Positions 30,803 through 43,273 are shown, counted from the first letter of the stretch. The stretch: 64,000 nt of DNA from Hymenopus coronatus (GCA_030762935.1 CM060887.1:8610501-8674500), one strand, 5' to 3'. Numbers and translations are program-made. Notes: a model not told the origin generated them from the sequence alone.

Positions 30803-31314
30803 GCAGCCAGTGATTTCAAATGAGCATTGACGTTGTTTTGAAGATCTTCGTACTTTACGACGTTTGCGGAGAGCCATTCAAAACAAACGAAGAGGAATGC
30901 TGACTTGAGGAATTGGGTTAATCCATGACAACGCTCGTCCACACAACCCATCGGCTCCTTGAACAATTTCAATGGGACATTTTCGATCATCCGCCGTACA
31001 GTCCTGACCTGGCACGCAGCGACTTTCATCTTTTCCCTGAACTGAAGACGTGGCTAGAAGGGCAGCACTTTCAAACCAACGAAGATCTTCAAAACAACAT
31101 CAATGCTCATTTGAAAACATTGCCGGCAACATTTTTTGAAGCCGGTATTGCAAAGCTTGTGCACAGGTACGATAAATGTCTCAATCTTTTCGGTGATTAT
31201 GTTGAAAAGTAACCATAAGTGTACAAAACTATTGGTATTAAAATAATTGTTTTCTATGAACTTGTCTTTTATTTATAGCATATTGGAGGTTGAAAAAAAA
31301 AACGGCCGTCGTAG
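30803..31314. mobile_element. FB palindromic mariner derivative, copy 2
   Basis: Opposite orientation to copy 1. The short arm (about 30803-30850) is truncated and on the minus strand. After the GAAGATCTTC turn, the long arm is on the plus strand: ERLRRAIQNKRRGMLT-like, then HDNARPH in a broken frame, TTHRLLEQFQWDIFDHPPYS, PDLARSDFHLFPELKTWLEG, and YDKCLNLFGDYVEK with stop near 31212. The right end is GTTGAAAAAAAAAACGGCCG then TCGTA. Same internal junction as copy 1. Confidence 0.82.
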
Positions 31315-31796
31315 TAAAAATCATCCGATGTTAATAGTCTATTTCGCTGAATTGTCTTATCAAATAGAACTGGTCGCTTCGCTCCGGTCGTGAATTATCG
31401 ACTAGATGAAAACACTCGAGCTTACTTATTAAAAGCCACAGAAATACCAAAGTTCAGTCATTTTTAAGGATGCGAAGCTTTCTACGGATGTTTTAAATGT
31501 CAAACATGACATACATCGATTTAGGTTTCTCGCCTGCATAGGATACAGAGAAACTTGATTAATATTTTACTCATGGGTATATGTTATGTTGGGACTCAGT
31601 ATGATATTAATCTGCCAGTATTTAATTAGACAGCAGGATTCTTTTCCTTTTCTTTTTGGCGTTCCTGCTTCTTCCAATAAATGAGCAACAGAGAGACAAA
31701 GAAAAACAAAGAACAGGGGTTCCTCTTTTGGCTCTCTAACTGCCTTAGACATAAATTACCCGAAGTCTAGATATTAAAGGCTGACCAGAAAAAAAA
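31315..31796. other. Unassigned interval
   Basis: No family recognised. A minus-strand frame at 31567-31752 is probably chance. Confidence 0.3.
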
Positions 31797-32441
31797 TCAG
31801 ATGTATTCCATTCACATGACTTTCTCTACTTCTCTACAACAAATTATTATTAAAAAAGCTTATGCTTCTATTCATTTCATGCTAATCGAGAAAAAAGGTT
31901 AAAGTGACAGTCAAAAGCTGGTTGCTATGCGACTGAAGTTTCTTTGTTTGTATGCATACGAATTGACAAACTCCTGTACAAAAAAGTATAAGTTTTTCAA
32001 AGCTGAAACCAAAAACAAGAAATATCTCAAAAACGATCAAATCCAGGAAAAAAGTTATGGAACATAAATTGTGTGTTTTAACGTGCTCCACATTTTCTGT
32101 GTGGTAACTTTTTGTCCATCCCTTACGCTTTAGCAGTTATGCAGAATTCGTAAAATTCATCCAGAATAAAGTAGTCTTTAGAGGCTGTTCCCAGAAAGTT
32201 CAAGATATACATTTTATTTGTCAGGTAAATATCTTTAATGTGCGATATTTTAATCAAAATCGTTAGAGCCATTTTTGAGAAAATCAAAATTTTCGAAAAA
32301 ATTTCCATGTAAAGGGTAGTTGGAGGTGGGGGATTTTCTTGAAAATCTTCGTGTCACATCTTTGGAAGATACCAAACTTAAATACCAAATTTGGTATTTT
32401 ACCGACTTTTCGTTTTCGAGTTATCGTGTTCACAGACTCAC

Positions 32442-32485
<44 letters not shown>

Positions 32486-32632
32486 AGAGGACAATTTTTT
32501 GAAAATGCTTTTTTTTGATACAGGGGACCCTAAAACATATATTTCCGGTGAAATCTCGGTATCGAATTTTTTAATGGAGTGCAATACCTTCTCTATACAC
32601 CATGTACATAGTACGTGTAGAGAAAGTAAAAA
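31797..32632 (+). mobile_element. HX copy, nearly full length
   Basis: End A TCAGATGTATTCCATTCACA, end B ACGTGTAGAGAAAGTAAAAA. A deletion of about 50 bp after GCTAATCGAGAAAAAA removes the CTTATTACTTGCTTCC block. Subfamily I. Confidence 0.88.
32444..32480 (+). repeat. (CA)n microsatellite inside HX
   Basis: About 18 CA units between ACTCACGGA and GACACAGAGG. Confidence 0.95.
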
Positions 32633-32918
32633 ACTTACTACACTAATATGTCAAAACACATGATTTGTGTTAAATAATTTTTTTTGGGGGGTAACCATTT
32701 CCTCATTATTGGCTTCAGTTTTCAACTAGTTAAACTTGCTTTAACGGGGAATCGGCATTTGTTTCAGCTCTAGTTTGTATTGCTGCCGGCCTTACAAAGA
32801 GAACCGAATTTCAATTGTACCACATACCGACAGGATTTTAAAAGATTTGACTATCACTTTAGCCTATGGTACTTCCCTTATTTCTGTTCTGCTGATAAGG
32901 AAACAAGTATAATAGAAT
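32633..32918 (-). mobile_element. HX end-A-side fragment, old
   Basis: Starts at AACTTACTACACTAATATGT directly after end B of the previous copy and decays by AAGGAAACAAGTATAATAG. The TATGGTACTTCCCTTATTTC block is still clear. End A is missing. Confidence 0.6.
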
Positions 32919-33082
32919 AATGGTTTGTAAGGAAAATCTGTTTGTGGGACAGCTAGAAAAAATGTGTGAATAAAAGTTTTACTATTCAACATGCAAAGAA
33001 ATCGCATTTCAAATCTAACACATAACACCAACTCCTAAACGATTTACCTATTGATTTAACCTAGTGTGTCCCCCCCCCTTTA

Positions 33083-33680
33083 CATTTTATGTACAAAGTG
33101 TATAGAGAAGGTTTTGTAATGCATCTAAAAATTCGAAACCAAGATTTCACCGGAAATACATGTTTTAGATCCCCAGAATGCAAAAAATGCCTTTTTGAAA
33201 AAATGTCCGTGTGCGTGCGGGCGTGTGTGTGTCTGTGGGTATAATACCTCAAAAACAAAAAGTCCATTAAATTCCAAACTTGCTATTTAAGTTCAGTATC
33301 TTCCAAGGATTCGACACGAAGATTTTGATAAAAATCCCCCCAAAGTAACCTTCACTTGGAACTTTTTTCGAAAAATTTTGTTATTATTAAAGATATTTAC
33401 TTGACAAATAAAATATATATCATAAATTTTCTGGGCATAGCCTCTGAAGGCTGCTTTGTTCTGGACGAATTTTACTGAATTTTGCATGACTGCCAAACCG
33501 TAAGAAATAGACAAAAACTTACTACACAAAATTGTAGGTCAGGATAAAAGACACAATTTATGTCCTGTACATTTTTTCAAGTAATAAATATTTCAGCTAA
33601 TTTTTTCTCGATTAGCATGAATTCATTAGACGCATAAGGTTTTTAACAATAATTAGTTCCAGAGATGTATCTAATTTCTA
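33083..33680 (-). mobile_element. HX copy, damaged at both ends
   Basis: The end-B palindrome is partly preserved (ATGTACAAAGTGTATAGAGA). The interior is continuous to GACTGCCAAACCGTAAGAAA, followed by a deletion to TAATTTTTTCTCGATTAGC. It ends near CAGAGATGTATC without the terminal hairpin. Confidence 0.75.
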
Positions 33681-33789
33681 TTTCGTCACGTAATGACGAA
33701 CTCCTAAACAATTTGCCTCTCGTTTTAGCATAGTGTATCTCTTTATTCATAACTAAAGGCAATGTAAAGTTAAAGTACTTGCACAAATG

Positions 33790-33892
33790 TTCATTCAGTT
33801 AACATGAAGTAGAAGGAAGAATATGCATTTTTAAGGATAATTTGTTGCGGAGATGTAGAGGAAGTCGTGTGAATGGAACATACAAGATTTTT
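33790..33892 (-). mobile_element. HX end-A fragment
   Basis: TTGCGGAGATGTAGAGGAAG then GTGAATGGAACATACAAGAT and a T run: a diverged but complete end A. Confidence 0.65.
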
Positions 33893-34492
33893 TTTTTTTT
33901 TTAAAATGCCGTGTTAAACCCGAAGTGAAGCAAAGCAGAGAGATATAAAATAAAGCTGTTAAATGCTGCTGTTGCTGACAAGGCCCTCTGAGATATGTGC
34001 GCCTCTGTTTAGACTGCATGATTGATTGTGATACGCTGTTTTTTTGTTTTGTTCGTGTGATATAAAAGGCTAGGTTTCCGTCACTGTTTTCAGCCCAAAC
34101 ATTAACTGCATCATATCAGACAGGTGATGTTTTTTGTGGTAAGTGCTGCCTTTTTTATTTGTTTGTAGACAACTAAAATGGCCTCTGTAAATTATTATCG
34201 TTTTATGATTCTCTACCTTTATGAGCTCACACACAGTAAGTTTAAGGCAAATGGTCATTCATAAAGCTCGGGGCTAACTATAGGGAATCCATTTGTCATT
34301 TGGGAAAGGTGTTCTGTATCTTCGATGGTTATTGTTTCTGACGAGAAGCGGAAAACACAAGGCAAATTCTCTGTTACCATTTGACCACTTATTCATAAGT
34401 TTATTTTTATACAGTTGATGCTAAAAATAGCACTTTTACTAGATATCTGTAGTGTTAAAAGTATAAAATTCTGTTATATAGTACGAGAGCCT
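33893..34492. other. Unassigned AT-rich interval
   Basis: No recognised repeat or frame family. Confidence 0.3.
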
Positions 34493-35348
34493 TTTTACTT
34501 TCTCTATACGCACTATGCACATGGTGTATAGAGGAGGTATTGCACTCCACCAAAAATTCGATACCGAGATTTCACCGGAAATATGTTTTAGGGTCCCCTG
34601 TATCCAAAAAAAGTATTTTCAGAAAAAGGTCCGTGTGTGTCCGTGTGTCTGTGAACACGATAACTCAAAAACGAAAAGTCGGTAAAATACCAAACTTAAG
34701 TATCTTCCAGGGATGCGACCCGAATATTTTGAGAAAAATCCCCCCCACCCCAAACTACCCTTTACATGGAACTTTTTTCGAAAATTTTGATTTTCTAAAA
34801 ACTGGCTCTAAAGATTTTGATTAAAAGATCGTATATTAAAGATATTTACCTGACAAATAAAATGTATATTTTGAATTTTCCGGGAATAGCCTCGAAAGAC
34901 TACTTTATTCTGGGTCAATTTTACGGAATTTTGCATAGCTGCTAAACCGTAAGAGATGGACAAGAACTTACCACACAACAAATGCAGAGCACTTTAAAAC
35001 ATACAATTTATGTTATACATTTTTTTCGTAGAGTTGATTGTTTTTGAGACATTTCTTGTTTTTGGTTTCAGCTATAAAAGGCATACTTTTCTCACACAGG
35101 TCTTTGTGAACTCGTGTCCATACAAACAAAGGAACTTCAGCCACATAGCAACCAGCTTTTGACTGTCACTTTAACCTATGGTACTCCCTTATTTCGCTTC
35201 TACTTACAAGGAAGCAAGTAATAATACTAATACTATTTCTGCTAAATTTTTCTGATAAGCGTGAAGTAAATAGAAGTATACGCTTTTAAGAATAACTTGT
35301 TGCAAGGATATAGAGAAAGTCATGTGAATGGTATCCATCAGATTTTTT
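34493..35348 (-). mobile_element. HX copy, full length
   Basis: End B TTTTTACTTTCTCTATACGC; end A GTATCCATCAGATTTTTTTT. Its terminal T run is shared with the T run at the start of the adjacent FB element. Subfamily I. Confidence 0.88.
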
Positions 35349-35770
35349 TTCAACCTCCGATAGGCTATAAATAAACAATTATTTGATTACTAAAAGTTTT
35401 GTACACTTATGGGTACCTTTCAACATAAAGATTGAGACATTTATCGTACCTGTGCACAAGCTTTGCAATACCCGCTTCAAAAAATGTTGCCGCCAATGAT
35501 TTCAATTGAGCATTGACGTTGTTTTGAAGATCTTCGTACTTTACGACGTTTGCGGAGAACCATTCAAAACAAGCGAAGAGGAATGCTGACTTCAGGAATT
35601 GTGTTGATCCATGACAACGCTCGCCAACCCAACCCAGCGGCTCCTTGAACAATTTCAATGGGACCTTTTCGATCATCCGCCGTACAGTCCTGACGAGGCA
35701 CCTAGTGACTTTCACTGAACTGAAGACGTGGCTAGGAGGGCAGCTCTATCAAACCAACGAAGATCTTTTT
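35349..35770. mobile_element. FB palindromic mariner derivative, copy 3, truncated
   Basis: Left sequence CAACCTCCGATAGGCTATAA, then the minus-strand short arm (ATFFEAGIAKLVHRYDKCLN), the GAAGATCTTC turn near 35526-35536, and the long arm on the plus strand. The long arm is recognisable as RGMLTSGIVLIHDNA in a broken frame. The copy stops after AACCAACGAAGATCTTTTTA, so the distal end is lost. Confidence 0.75.
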
Positions 35771-37890
35771 ACATCGCTTTAACAATGTGGTCTGTTGCGA
35801 CAGATCCATTAGGAGACTTAGTGGAGCGCTGTGTGAAAGATAGCATTCAAATTCTCTTACCTGCTACATCAGTGTCCGCAGAGGCCCTAGTGCTAGGCAA
35901 CTGTAGCTCTGCTTCTATATGTGACAGGCAGATGACACTTCCACGCTTGCTCACACAGGCTAGGCAACTGTGCCTGGGCTTCTATGCATGACGATGATTC
36001 AACAACTCTACGCGAGTAAGAAAAGCCTAAACCGATTGGGTATTACACCCCTTCAACCCTCATCCCTCATACGTCAGAAGAGTATAAGCAGTGTGTTATT
36101 TTGTTGACCACGTGTGCGAATTACCTTTACGTTAGAACTTCAGTATAGAGCACAGAGAAAAATTAATCTCATTTTGTAACAACCGGTGAGAAGGGGTGTA
36201 GTTGTCCAACCAGAAAGTTTAGAAACCACCATTTCGCAATTTAGAGCTACATTTGCCGCAAGTTATGTTTCATGTCCAACCCATTCCCTTTCGGTCAACG
36301 AAAAGACCCGGTTTTACGATAAGCATTTCCAGACGTATTTTTAATGTCTTTGAGTGTACCAGTGGAAGTTGCATATTCATCGAAGCTGCCGAATATTCCC
36401 CAATGTAATCGTGATTTTAATAACTTGAACATTTACAGGAAAATTACGGCATTAGCCTAATGTTGGTACGTTTAAATGACGTAATTTTACATTCATATGG
36501 TACTAGAGAAAAAATTGGATGCGTATATAGCTATCTACTGCAATGCCAAAAATGACCTTCAAAAGAAACAGTAAAATCAATTCTCCATGAGCTTTTGATG
36601 GATGTATTTGGCAAATATAAACCTTTAAAAAACTCAATTGTTCTGATCCACAAAGGAAAGTTTAAAAAAGCCTAATTTAAGCACGCAATAAACCTAAAAC
36701 GCAAGTTTATGCCACCTAAAAGTCTAGACGTTAGTGATGAACGAACGTTTGAATTCGGCAGCCCTCCGTTGCCCACGCGGAGTATGTTTTCTTAGAAGAA
36801 ACATCCACGCGATCTCGAATTGGGTTGGACTCGGCGTGGCAGTGGCCTGATACCGTAGTAGATTGGGTAGGTTTGGGAAGGAACTGTGAGCCGCCCTAAT
36901 GTCCTCCGGTACTGATCTGGAGAGTTAGTAGACGCAGGCTGGTATATGTCGCCTCCACCGAGCTCTAAGGTTGTCTTCTGACGCGCGTGTGTGGCGTATC
37001 ATTTTCGTCCTTGCATGCAAGGTAGGGGCTGGTATATAACATACATACCGGCCTAATAGAAATACCTGCACTTCATCCCTGGGTGGTACACACACCTGAG
37101 TGGTCAGGCCCCTGCTCCTCAGGTGGCGATGGTGCTAGCATTTTATTATTAAGTTTACAACAATACAATGTTTGTGTCACAGAGTCGCATTGGTGGGGTG
37201 ACTGTACATGCTGTCTAAAAATACTTGAATTTAAAATATTACCTACATATCTATTTTAAATATATTAACAACATTAGAAATACACACACATACAAACACA
37301 TACACACTTACACACATTCACGCGCTATGCTCCTGAGGTACTGTCCGGCGCCGGAATATCATAGAACCTGAAACATATGAGGGAAACGAATAAAGTGGAA
37401 ATGAAATGGTGATAGAATAAAACTTACCTCAGAAATCGCCTACCGACCAGGCAAAACCACGAAAAACCCAGTGTAGTTCAGGCGGTCTATGGTTATGACC
37501 CCCGGGAGCTCCAGAAAGCAAGCCGGCTCGCTAAAGGATAGCGGTAGAGGTGACTTTTGGGCTGTGAGCCTCCCTCGCAGCTAATGTTGACGTTTCATTA
37601 GAATTCACAAGCAACAACAGGTGGGAGACGCCATGTGACGCACACTCGAATTTAACGCGTCACCACTAACACACACATTCCACAAGTCAAGGAAAACGGT
37701 GCTGCCAACCTTAGCACCTGGGACATATATGCAGCTGCTTCCACCATTGTAACTTCTTCAAGAACGATTTTTGCACGCAGTAAGCATCCACCCATTAATA
37801 CTTATTAATGTTCCGTTCCACCTAAAAACTCGATAGCGCGGTTTTACTGGAAGTACGCGTTTTTAAGTCTTCTAAATAAAAGCAAGCATT
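35771..37890. other. 2.1-kb HX-free interval with unclassified repeats
   Basis: 36770-36960 contains, in reverse orientation, words shared with 56960-57300 and 57715-57990 (TTGGGTTGGACTCGGCG, CCTAATGTCCTCCG). 37260-37320 is rich in ACACACAT/CATACACAC. GCAAGGTAGGGGCTGGTAT at about 37018 recurs in part near 42084. No frame is credible as a gene. Confidence 0.45.
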
Positions 37891-38645
37891 TTTACTTTCT
37901 ATTACGTACATAGTCTATAGAGAAGATATTGTATTGCACCCAGAAATTCGATACCGAGATTTCACCGGAAATACATGTTTTGAGTCCCCCTAAATACAGA
38001 AAAGTGTCCATGTGTGAGTGTGTGTTTGTGGACAGTATAGCTCAAAAATGGAAAGCTTGATATTGAAATTCAGTATCTTACAAGGATGCGACTCGAAGAT
38101 TTTCAAGAAAATGACCCCCCCCCCCCCAGCTCCAAAAATAGCTTTAAACGATTTTGATTAAAATCTCTTGTTTTTAAAAATATTTACATGACAAATAAAC
38201 TGTATATATTGAATTTTGTGGGACTAGTCGCTGAAGACCTGTTTATTCTGTATGATTTTTTTCTGAATTTTTCATAACTGGTAAACCGTAAGAGATAGAT
38301 AAAAACTTACTTCACCAAAAATGTAGATCTCTTTAAAGTAAACAATTTATGTAATACAATATTGACCGTTTTCAGATATTCCTTGTTATTGGTTTAGTTT
38401 TGACATACTTAAATTTTCTTATACAAGAACTTGTCAACCCCTGGCCACGCAAAAATTGGATTTCAGTTCCATAGCAACCACATTTTAAAACATTTGACTG
38501 CCTGTTTAGTCTATTTAGTTTCCCTTATATCCCTTCTACTTATAGGGAACTAGGTGATAAGACCGTTTCTGTTAATGTTTATCTCGATTAGCATGAAGTG
38601 GATAGAAGAATAAGCTTTTTAACAATGATTTGTGATAGAGATGCT
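37891..38645 (-). mobile_element. HX copy, lacking end-A tip
   Basis: End B is shortened (TTTACTTTCTATTACGTACA). A C run of 10 or more bases sits at about 38115-38128. It runs to TTTGTGATAGAGATGC, losing the last 40 bp. Subfamily II, diverged. Confidence 0.8.
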
Positions 38646-39855
38646 TGTACACAAGGCACAGAAAGAAACCGGAACTGTCTAGTTTCGTACAACGCAGTCC
38701 TTATCGTTTGTGGGGTACTTTACTACGTCATGTTTTTATTTTATTGAGTGATACTGTCACCTTGGAGGTGAGTGTTCTATATCGAACCAATCCCTGTGCT
38801 GGGTTTGTCAACTCGTTCGCTAATAGGAATAGCCACCTCCCTCAGCTGGAAGTGAGGTTAGGTAACGTGTACTACAACAGTAAGCTGCAACCTTTCCCAA
38901 TTAGAGCGGCCAGCGGATATCAGAAGACACGCCCTAGAAATACCCCTACAGACAATCAGAAATTCGATGGCTAATACTATTTGTGCTCTGTGTACGTGTG
39001 TCTGTGAAAAGTCGGTTAAATAGTATTGTGCGAAAATGATGCCCATTGCAGCTCGAGCGATTTATCTGGAAAACCCATTGTCCGGTACTACAGGTGTATA
39101 ACAGCATCTTTTCTTAAAAGGAAATTGCACTTTGAAATGGTTCCCTGTCAATATGGTTTATCACTTTCTTTGGATTCTGTGCAGTGTATAGTGATTTGTC
39201 GTACAGTAGTACAAAATGACAAAGTGGAAATGTAATAGTTCTTAATAGCAGTCCTGGTACGCGACAATCAACAATCGAAGCATTTTTTGACAGGAAATTA
39301 TCTCTTGTTCTTCGTTTTGCACTGTAATGCACCCGAACCTTCAGAAATGATATTTAGTATTGTATTTCCGACCGAACCAGATGGATGAGGTGTTTAGTCT
39401 GAGATTGGCATTTCGGATTCTCGCGATCCATGTGTTTTTTTCAGTTTTTTTCTGGGTCGGTAGGCAAATGCAGGTGATGTTTCTTCATTCCCCGGAACTT
39501 CCCGTCCCTTCATCTTCATTTCATCCGTGTGGTCTTTTTTTCATGATTGTTTTTGTCGGCAAGGACTGCGGTGATGGCGCCCTTCCGTGGTGGTGACTGC
39601 ACTCTGGAAATACAGCTCTCAGGAGTAGGATAGAAGCCGTCTGAATCCCAGGGAATTTGGTTAGTCTTGAAGCGCAGGCTCCAAAGGCGCCCCGCGTCGA
39701 GATGAAGAAGCTTGGAATATGCTAGGGACCTTCCACGGTGGCTCTTCCTCAGCCGTAGGGTTTCGGCCGCCCTTTGAAAATGTTCTCATCTTCTCTTATC
39801 CACCTGGCTTCTGACGTACAATAAGCCAATAGCTGCAGTGTGGAGTCTTTCTGAC

Positions 39856-39888
<33 letters not shown>

Positions 39889-40097
39889 TAAATTGTGACA
39901 GAATTTCTTCCGTGTTAACATTATCCCAAATATTACGCGTTTAGGTCACATTGCCTTGAAGAGCGTAATTATGGGGCTTTACTGTAGTTTCAATTTGAGG
40001 GCCTATTTGAGACACCCGTTACGGTATTTTCCTGGTTAGAGAATTTCTGTTTCAAAAGTTCACCACTATTTGCATATGGTACGAGAGCTATCTCCGA
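38646..40097. other. 1.45-kb HX-free interval
   Basis: The longest frame (38645-38974, plus, 109 codons) begins inside HX-derived sequence and has no recognisable family. 39400-39830 is GC-richer with no splice-flanked frame. A CA microsatellite lies at 39858-39886. I cannot name anything here. Confidence 0.35.
39858..39886 (+). repeat. (CA)n microsatellite outside HX
   Basis: About 14 CA units with no HX flanks, unlike most CA tracts in the window. Confidence 0.95.
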
Positions 40098-40250
40098 AGT
40101 CTAGGGGTAACATGCTACCTCTGGTTCCCAAGGTCGCGGGTTAAGACCCAGCGGAAGGCGTAAAAATCCTTAGCACGACTTTATGATCCTTCACGTCCAA
40201 TTTATAGTACTTTACTCTAAATCTCAACGTAATCCATATTATGTCAAAGA
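40098..40250 (+). repeat. tRNA-derived SINE, short copy
   Basis: GGGGTAACATGCTACCTCTG (A-box region) and GCGGGTTAAGACCCAGCGG (B box) precede GTAAAAATCCTTAGCA. The following sequence resembles the body of the SINE at 40405. Confidence 0.6.
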
Positions 40251-40303
40251 CTTTATTGTCACGTGGTACCAGATTTTTAATGCCAATATAGCCATTTTCT
40301 ACT

Positions 40304-40304
<1 letters not shown>

Positions 40305-40343
<39 letters not shown>
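40305..40343. repeat. 39-base T run
   Basis: Thirty-nine consecutive T. It could be the reversed A tail of a retroposed sequence or simple slippage. Confidence 0.95.
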
Positions 40344-40346
<3 letters not shown>

Positions 40347-40825
40347 GTGTAAGTTCATCAATCGTTATGGAACAGCTGAAAGCAAATGTTGATAAAAGAA
40401 TTCCCTGCTCTCCTGTAATGGTTACCATGCTAACTTCATATACCCAAGGTCGCGAGTTCAAACCCGGCGGAGGACGATGGATTTTTTCGGGTGTAAAAAT
40501 CCTAAGCATGGCTTCCTTCGGAAGGGAAGTAAAGCCGGCACGTAAAAGAACCTCAAGCCTGATAGAGAGGCCTTTGAGCAAAATTAAGCGGTCTTTCACG
40601 CCCAATTTAGAATGGGACGCTGAGAACCACAGTAGTTAAAGAGCGTTCATAAATAACACGCCATTTCCATCTCAAAGTGACAGTGACATCTTGGCTCATA
40701 TCTTTAGCGATGGAAGAGTATAACATCTGTATTGAAACACTGGTACCACGTGACGATTACGTTGAGAAATAGAGTAAGGTAGTGTAACTTTGTAAATGAA
40801 GTTTTGTGTTAATAACTTTCTTACT
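40344..40825 (+). mobile_element. Internally deleted mariner derivative (MD), copy 2, with SINE inside
   Basis: AGTTCATCAATCGTTATGGA and AGCAAATGTTGATAAAAGAA match the N-terminal segment near 19580. After a SINE, GACGATTACGTTGAGAAATA through GTGTTAATAACTTTCTTACT matches 19725-19800 (C-terminal DDYVEK-stop and 3' end). The SINE at 40405 lies between the two halves. Confidence 0.7.
40405..40660 (+). repeat. tRNA-derived SINE inside the mariner derivative
   Basis: The head has GTAATGGTTACCATGCTAAC and B box GAGTTCAAACCCGGCGGAGG. The body reads AAGCCTGATAGAGAGGCCTT, GAGCAAAATTAAGCGGTCTT and CACAGTAGTTAAAGAGCG. It is closely matched, in reverse, by 57300-57490. A 90-codon frame through it is chance. 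Confidence 0.8.
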
Positions 40826-40872
40826 ATAAAAAAGTAGACCATGATAAAACACGCAATTTATTCATATACATT
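40826..40872 (-). mobile_element. HX internal scrap
   Basis: CTTACTATAAAAAAGTAGAC to TTCATATACATTTT, corresponding to the TACTACACAAAAAATGTAGA region. A new HX end B starts in its T run. Confidence 0.55.
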
Positions 40873-41706
40873 TTACTTTTTCTGTACGTACTATGTACAT
40901 AGTGTACAGAGAAGGTATTGTATTGCACCCAAAAATTCGATACCGAGATTTCACCGGAAATATATGTTTTGAGACCCCCTGAATCTAAAAAAAAGCATTT
41001 TTAGAAAAATGTTCGTGTGTATGTGTTTATGAGCAGCATAACTCAAAAACGAATAGACCATTAAAAATCAAACTAAACTTGGTATTTAAGTTTGTTATCT
41101 TGCAAGGATGCGACACGAAGATTTTCAAGAAATCTCTAAACCCCCAACTACCCTTTACATGGAACTTTTTTCGGAAATTTTGATTTTCTCAAAAATGGCT
41201 TTAACGATTTTGATTAAAATATTTTGTGTGTAATATATGTTTATGACAAACGAAATTTATATGTTGGATTTTCTGGGATTTTCTTTTATTCTGGATGACT
41301 TTTGCATAACTGGCAAACCTTAAGACATACATTTACTACACAAAAATGTAGATCACGATAAGTATGTCATATACATTTTTCTCCTGGAGTTGAATGTGTT
41401 TTAGATATTCCTTGTTTTTGGGTTTTAGCTTTAAAAAAACTTATACTTTTCTCATACAGGAATTTGTCAACTCCTGTGCATACAAACAAAGGAACTTCAG
41501 TCACGTAGCAACCAGCTTTTGATTGTCACTTTAAACTATGGTACTCCCTTATTTCGTTTCTACATACAAGGAAGCATATAATAAGACTACTTCTGCTAAT
41601 TTTTTGTCGATTAGCATGAAGTAAATGGAAGCATAAGCTTTTTAAGAATAATTTGTTGTAGAGATGTAGAGAAACTCATATGAATGGAACACATCAGATT
41701 TTTTTG
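40873..41706 (-). mobile_element. HX copy, full length
   Basis: End B TTACTTTTTCTGTACGTACT; end A GAATGGAACACATCAGATTT. Subfamily II (GAGACCCCCTGAATC, GAGCAGCATAACTC). Confidence 0.9.
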
Positions 41707-42456
41707 TATTGTTTAACGTCTGCTTTTACTACATATGGCACCGCAGGTGATGGCACTTATTGAAATGAAGATGGAGCACCGGGGAATTAAAAGCGCTGCT
41801 GTTGGGGGAAAAGGAAGGTTTAGGAATGCGGAAGGAATTTAACTTTTTAGCTCATCATTTGAGGAGTTAGTCGCTTTTACGTTTGGCAGTGGTTGTCGCG
41901 TTAACATGTGAAGCTAGTGTTTTTTGTTTCAACAGGGTAGGATTTGGGATTGTTATTTTTTTTACCTTCCCCCGGCGCGAACGTGTTACGTTTAAGCGGA
42001 TTTACGTTGCTTGTTTTCGTACGTTACCTGCCATGGCCTCCTATGTACGCTACACTGGCCACGCTCTGATGTGCTTGTTACGCCAGGTAGGGGCTCTCAT
42101 GTAAGAGATTTATTCACTTTTTCTCTCTGTCCCTACCATTTCTCCAGGGACAATTTTTAAACGCGTTCCGTAATTAAAAATGAAGAACTATTTTTTTCCC
42201 CTGCCGTGTTTACTGCAGGGGATTTTCGGTGCAAATGCGCAAATAAAACCATAAGGCTTTTGTTTATTGCTGGTTGTTTTTTTCAAGCAGAATATGTATA
42301 TTTATGAGCATACGGCACGCATTATAATGAAAGGTGTGCAGCAATAAATCCTGTACACTCAGCGGGTTTTATTGATTAGGCTTATCAGTGGACAGTTTGA
42401 AACATTCAAATGAAACAGCTTCACATATATATGAGTCTTCTTCTTAATCATCGGAA
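41707..42456. other. Unassigned interval
   Basis: Somewhat higher GC. A 73-codon plus frame at 41883-42104 has no recognisable family. TTACGCCAGGTAGGGGCTCT at about 42078 partly matches 37013-37030, so at least part is an old repeat. Confidence 0.35.
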
Positions 42457-42565
42457 TTACTTTCTCTACACGTACCATGTACAAAGTATTGCATTCCACC
42501 CAAAAATTTGATACCGAGATTTTAACGGAGATATACATTTTAGGGTCCCCTGTATCCAAAAAAAA
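42457..42565 (-). mobile_element. HX end-B fragment interrupted by HX
   Basis: ATTACTTTCTCTACACGTAC to GTCCCCTGTATCCAAAAAAA. At this A run a plus-oriented end A begins. Its continuation beyond the inner copy was not found. Confidence 0.75.
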
Positions 42566-43273
42566 TCTTATGTGTTCCATTCACATGACTTTCTCTGCAT
42601 CTCTACAACAAATTATTGTTAAAAAGCTTATTCTTCTATTTACTTCATGCTAATCGAGAAAAAATTAGCAGAAATAGTCTTATTTCTTGCTTCCTTGTAA
42701 GTAAAAGCGAAATAAGGGAGTACCACAGGCTAAAGTAATAGTCAAAAGCTGGTTGCTATGTAACTGAAGTTCCTTTGTTTGAATGGACAGAAGTTTGCAA
42801 ATTCCTGTATGAGAAAAATTTAAGTTTTTCAAAGCTGTAGCCAAAAACAAGCAACACCAGAAAGAAAAAGTTAAGTGTTTTAACGTGCTTTTCATTTGTT
42901 GTGTGGTACGTTTTTGTCCATCTCTTACGGTTTAGCAATTATACAAAATTCCGTAAAATTCATTTTGAGAAAATCAAAATTTTAGAAAATTTTTCCATGT
43001 AAAAATTAGTTGAGGGTGGAGGGATTTTCTTGAAAATCTTTGTGTCTCATCCTTGCGAGATACCAAACTTAAATACCAAATTTAGTATTTAACGGTCTTT
43101 TCGTTTTTCAGCCAAGCTGTCACAAACACACGGGCGTTTTTCCAAAAATGCTTCTTTTTTATTCAGGGGGACTCAAAATATGTATTCCTGTTGAAATCTC
43201 GGTATCGAATTTTTGGGTGCATTACAATACCTTCATATACACTATGTAAATAGTAGTGTAATGAAAGTAAAAA
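42566..43273 (+). mobile_element. HX copy with 150-bp internal deletion
   Basis: End A TCTTATGTGTTCCATTCACA; end B AATGAAAGTAAAAATG. AAAATTCATTTTGAG joins two distant parts, removing the AAGTAGTCTTCAGAGGCTAT block. Confidence 0.85.

Noticed and set aside
38645..38974. 109-codon plus-strand frame as a possible gene
   Set aside because: It starts within HX-derived sequence and shows no recognisable domain; length is within chance expectation for a 64-kb window.
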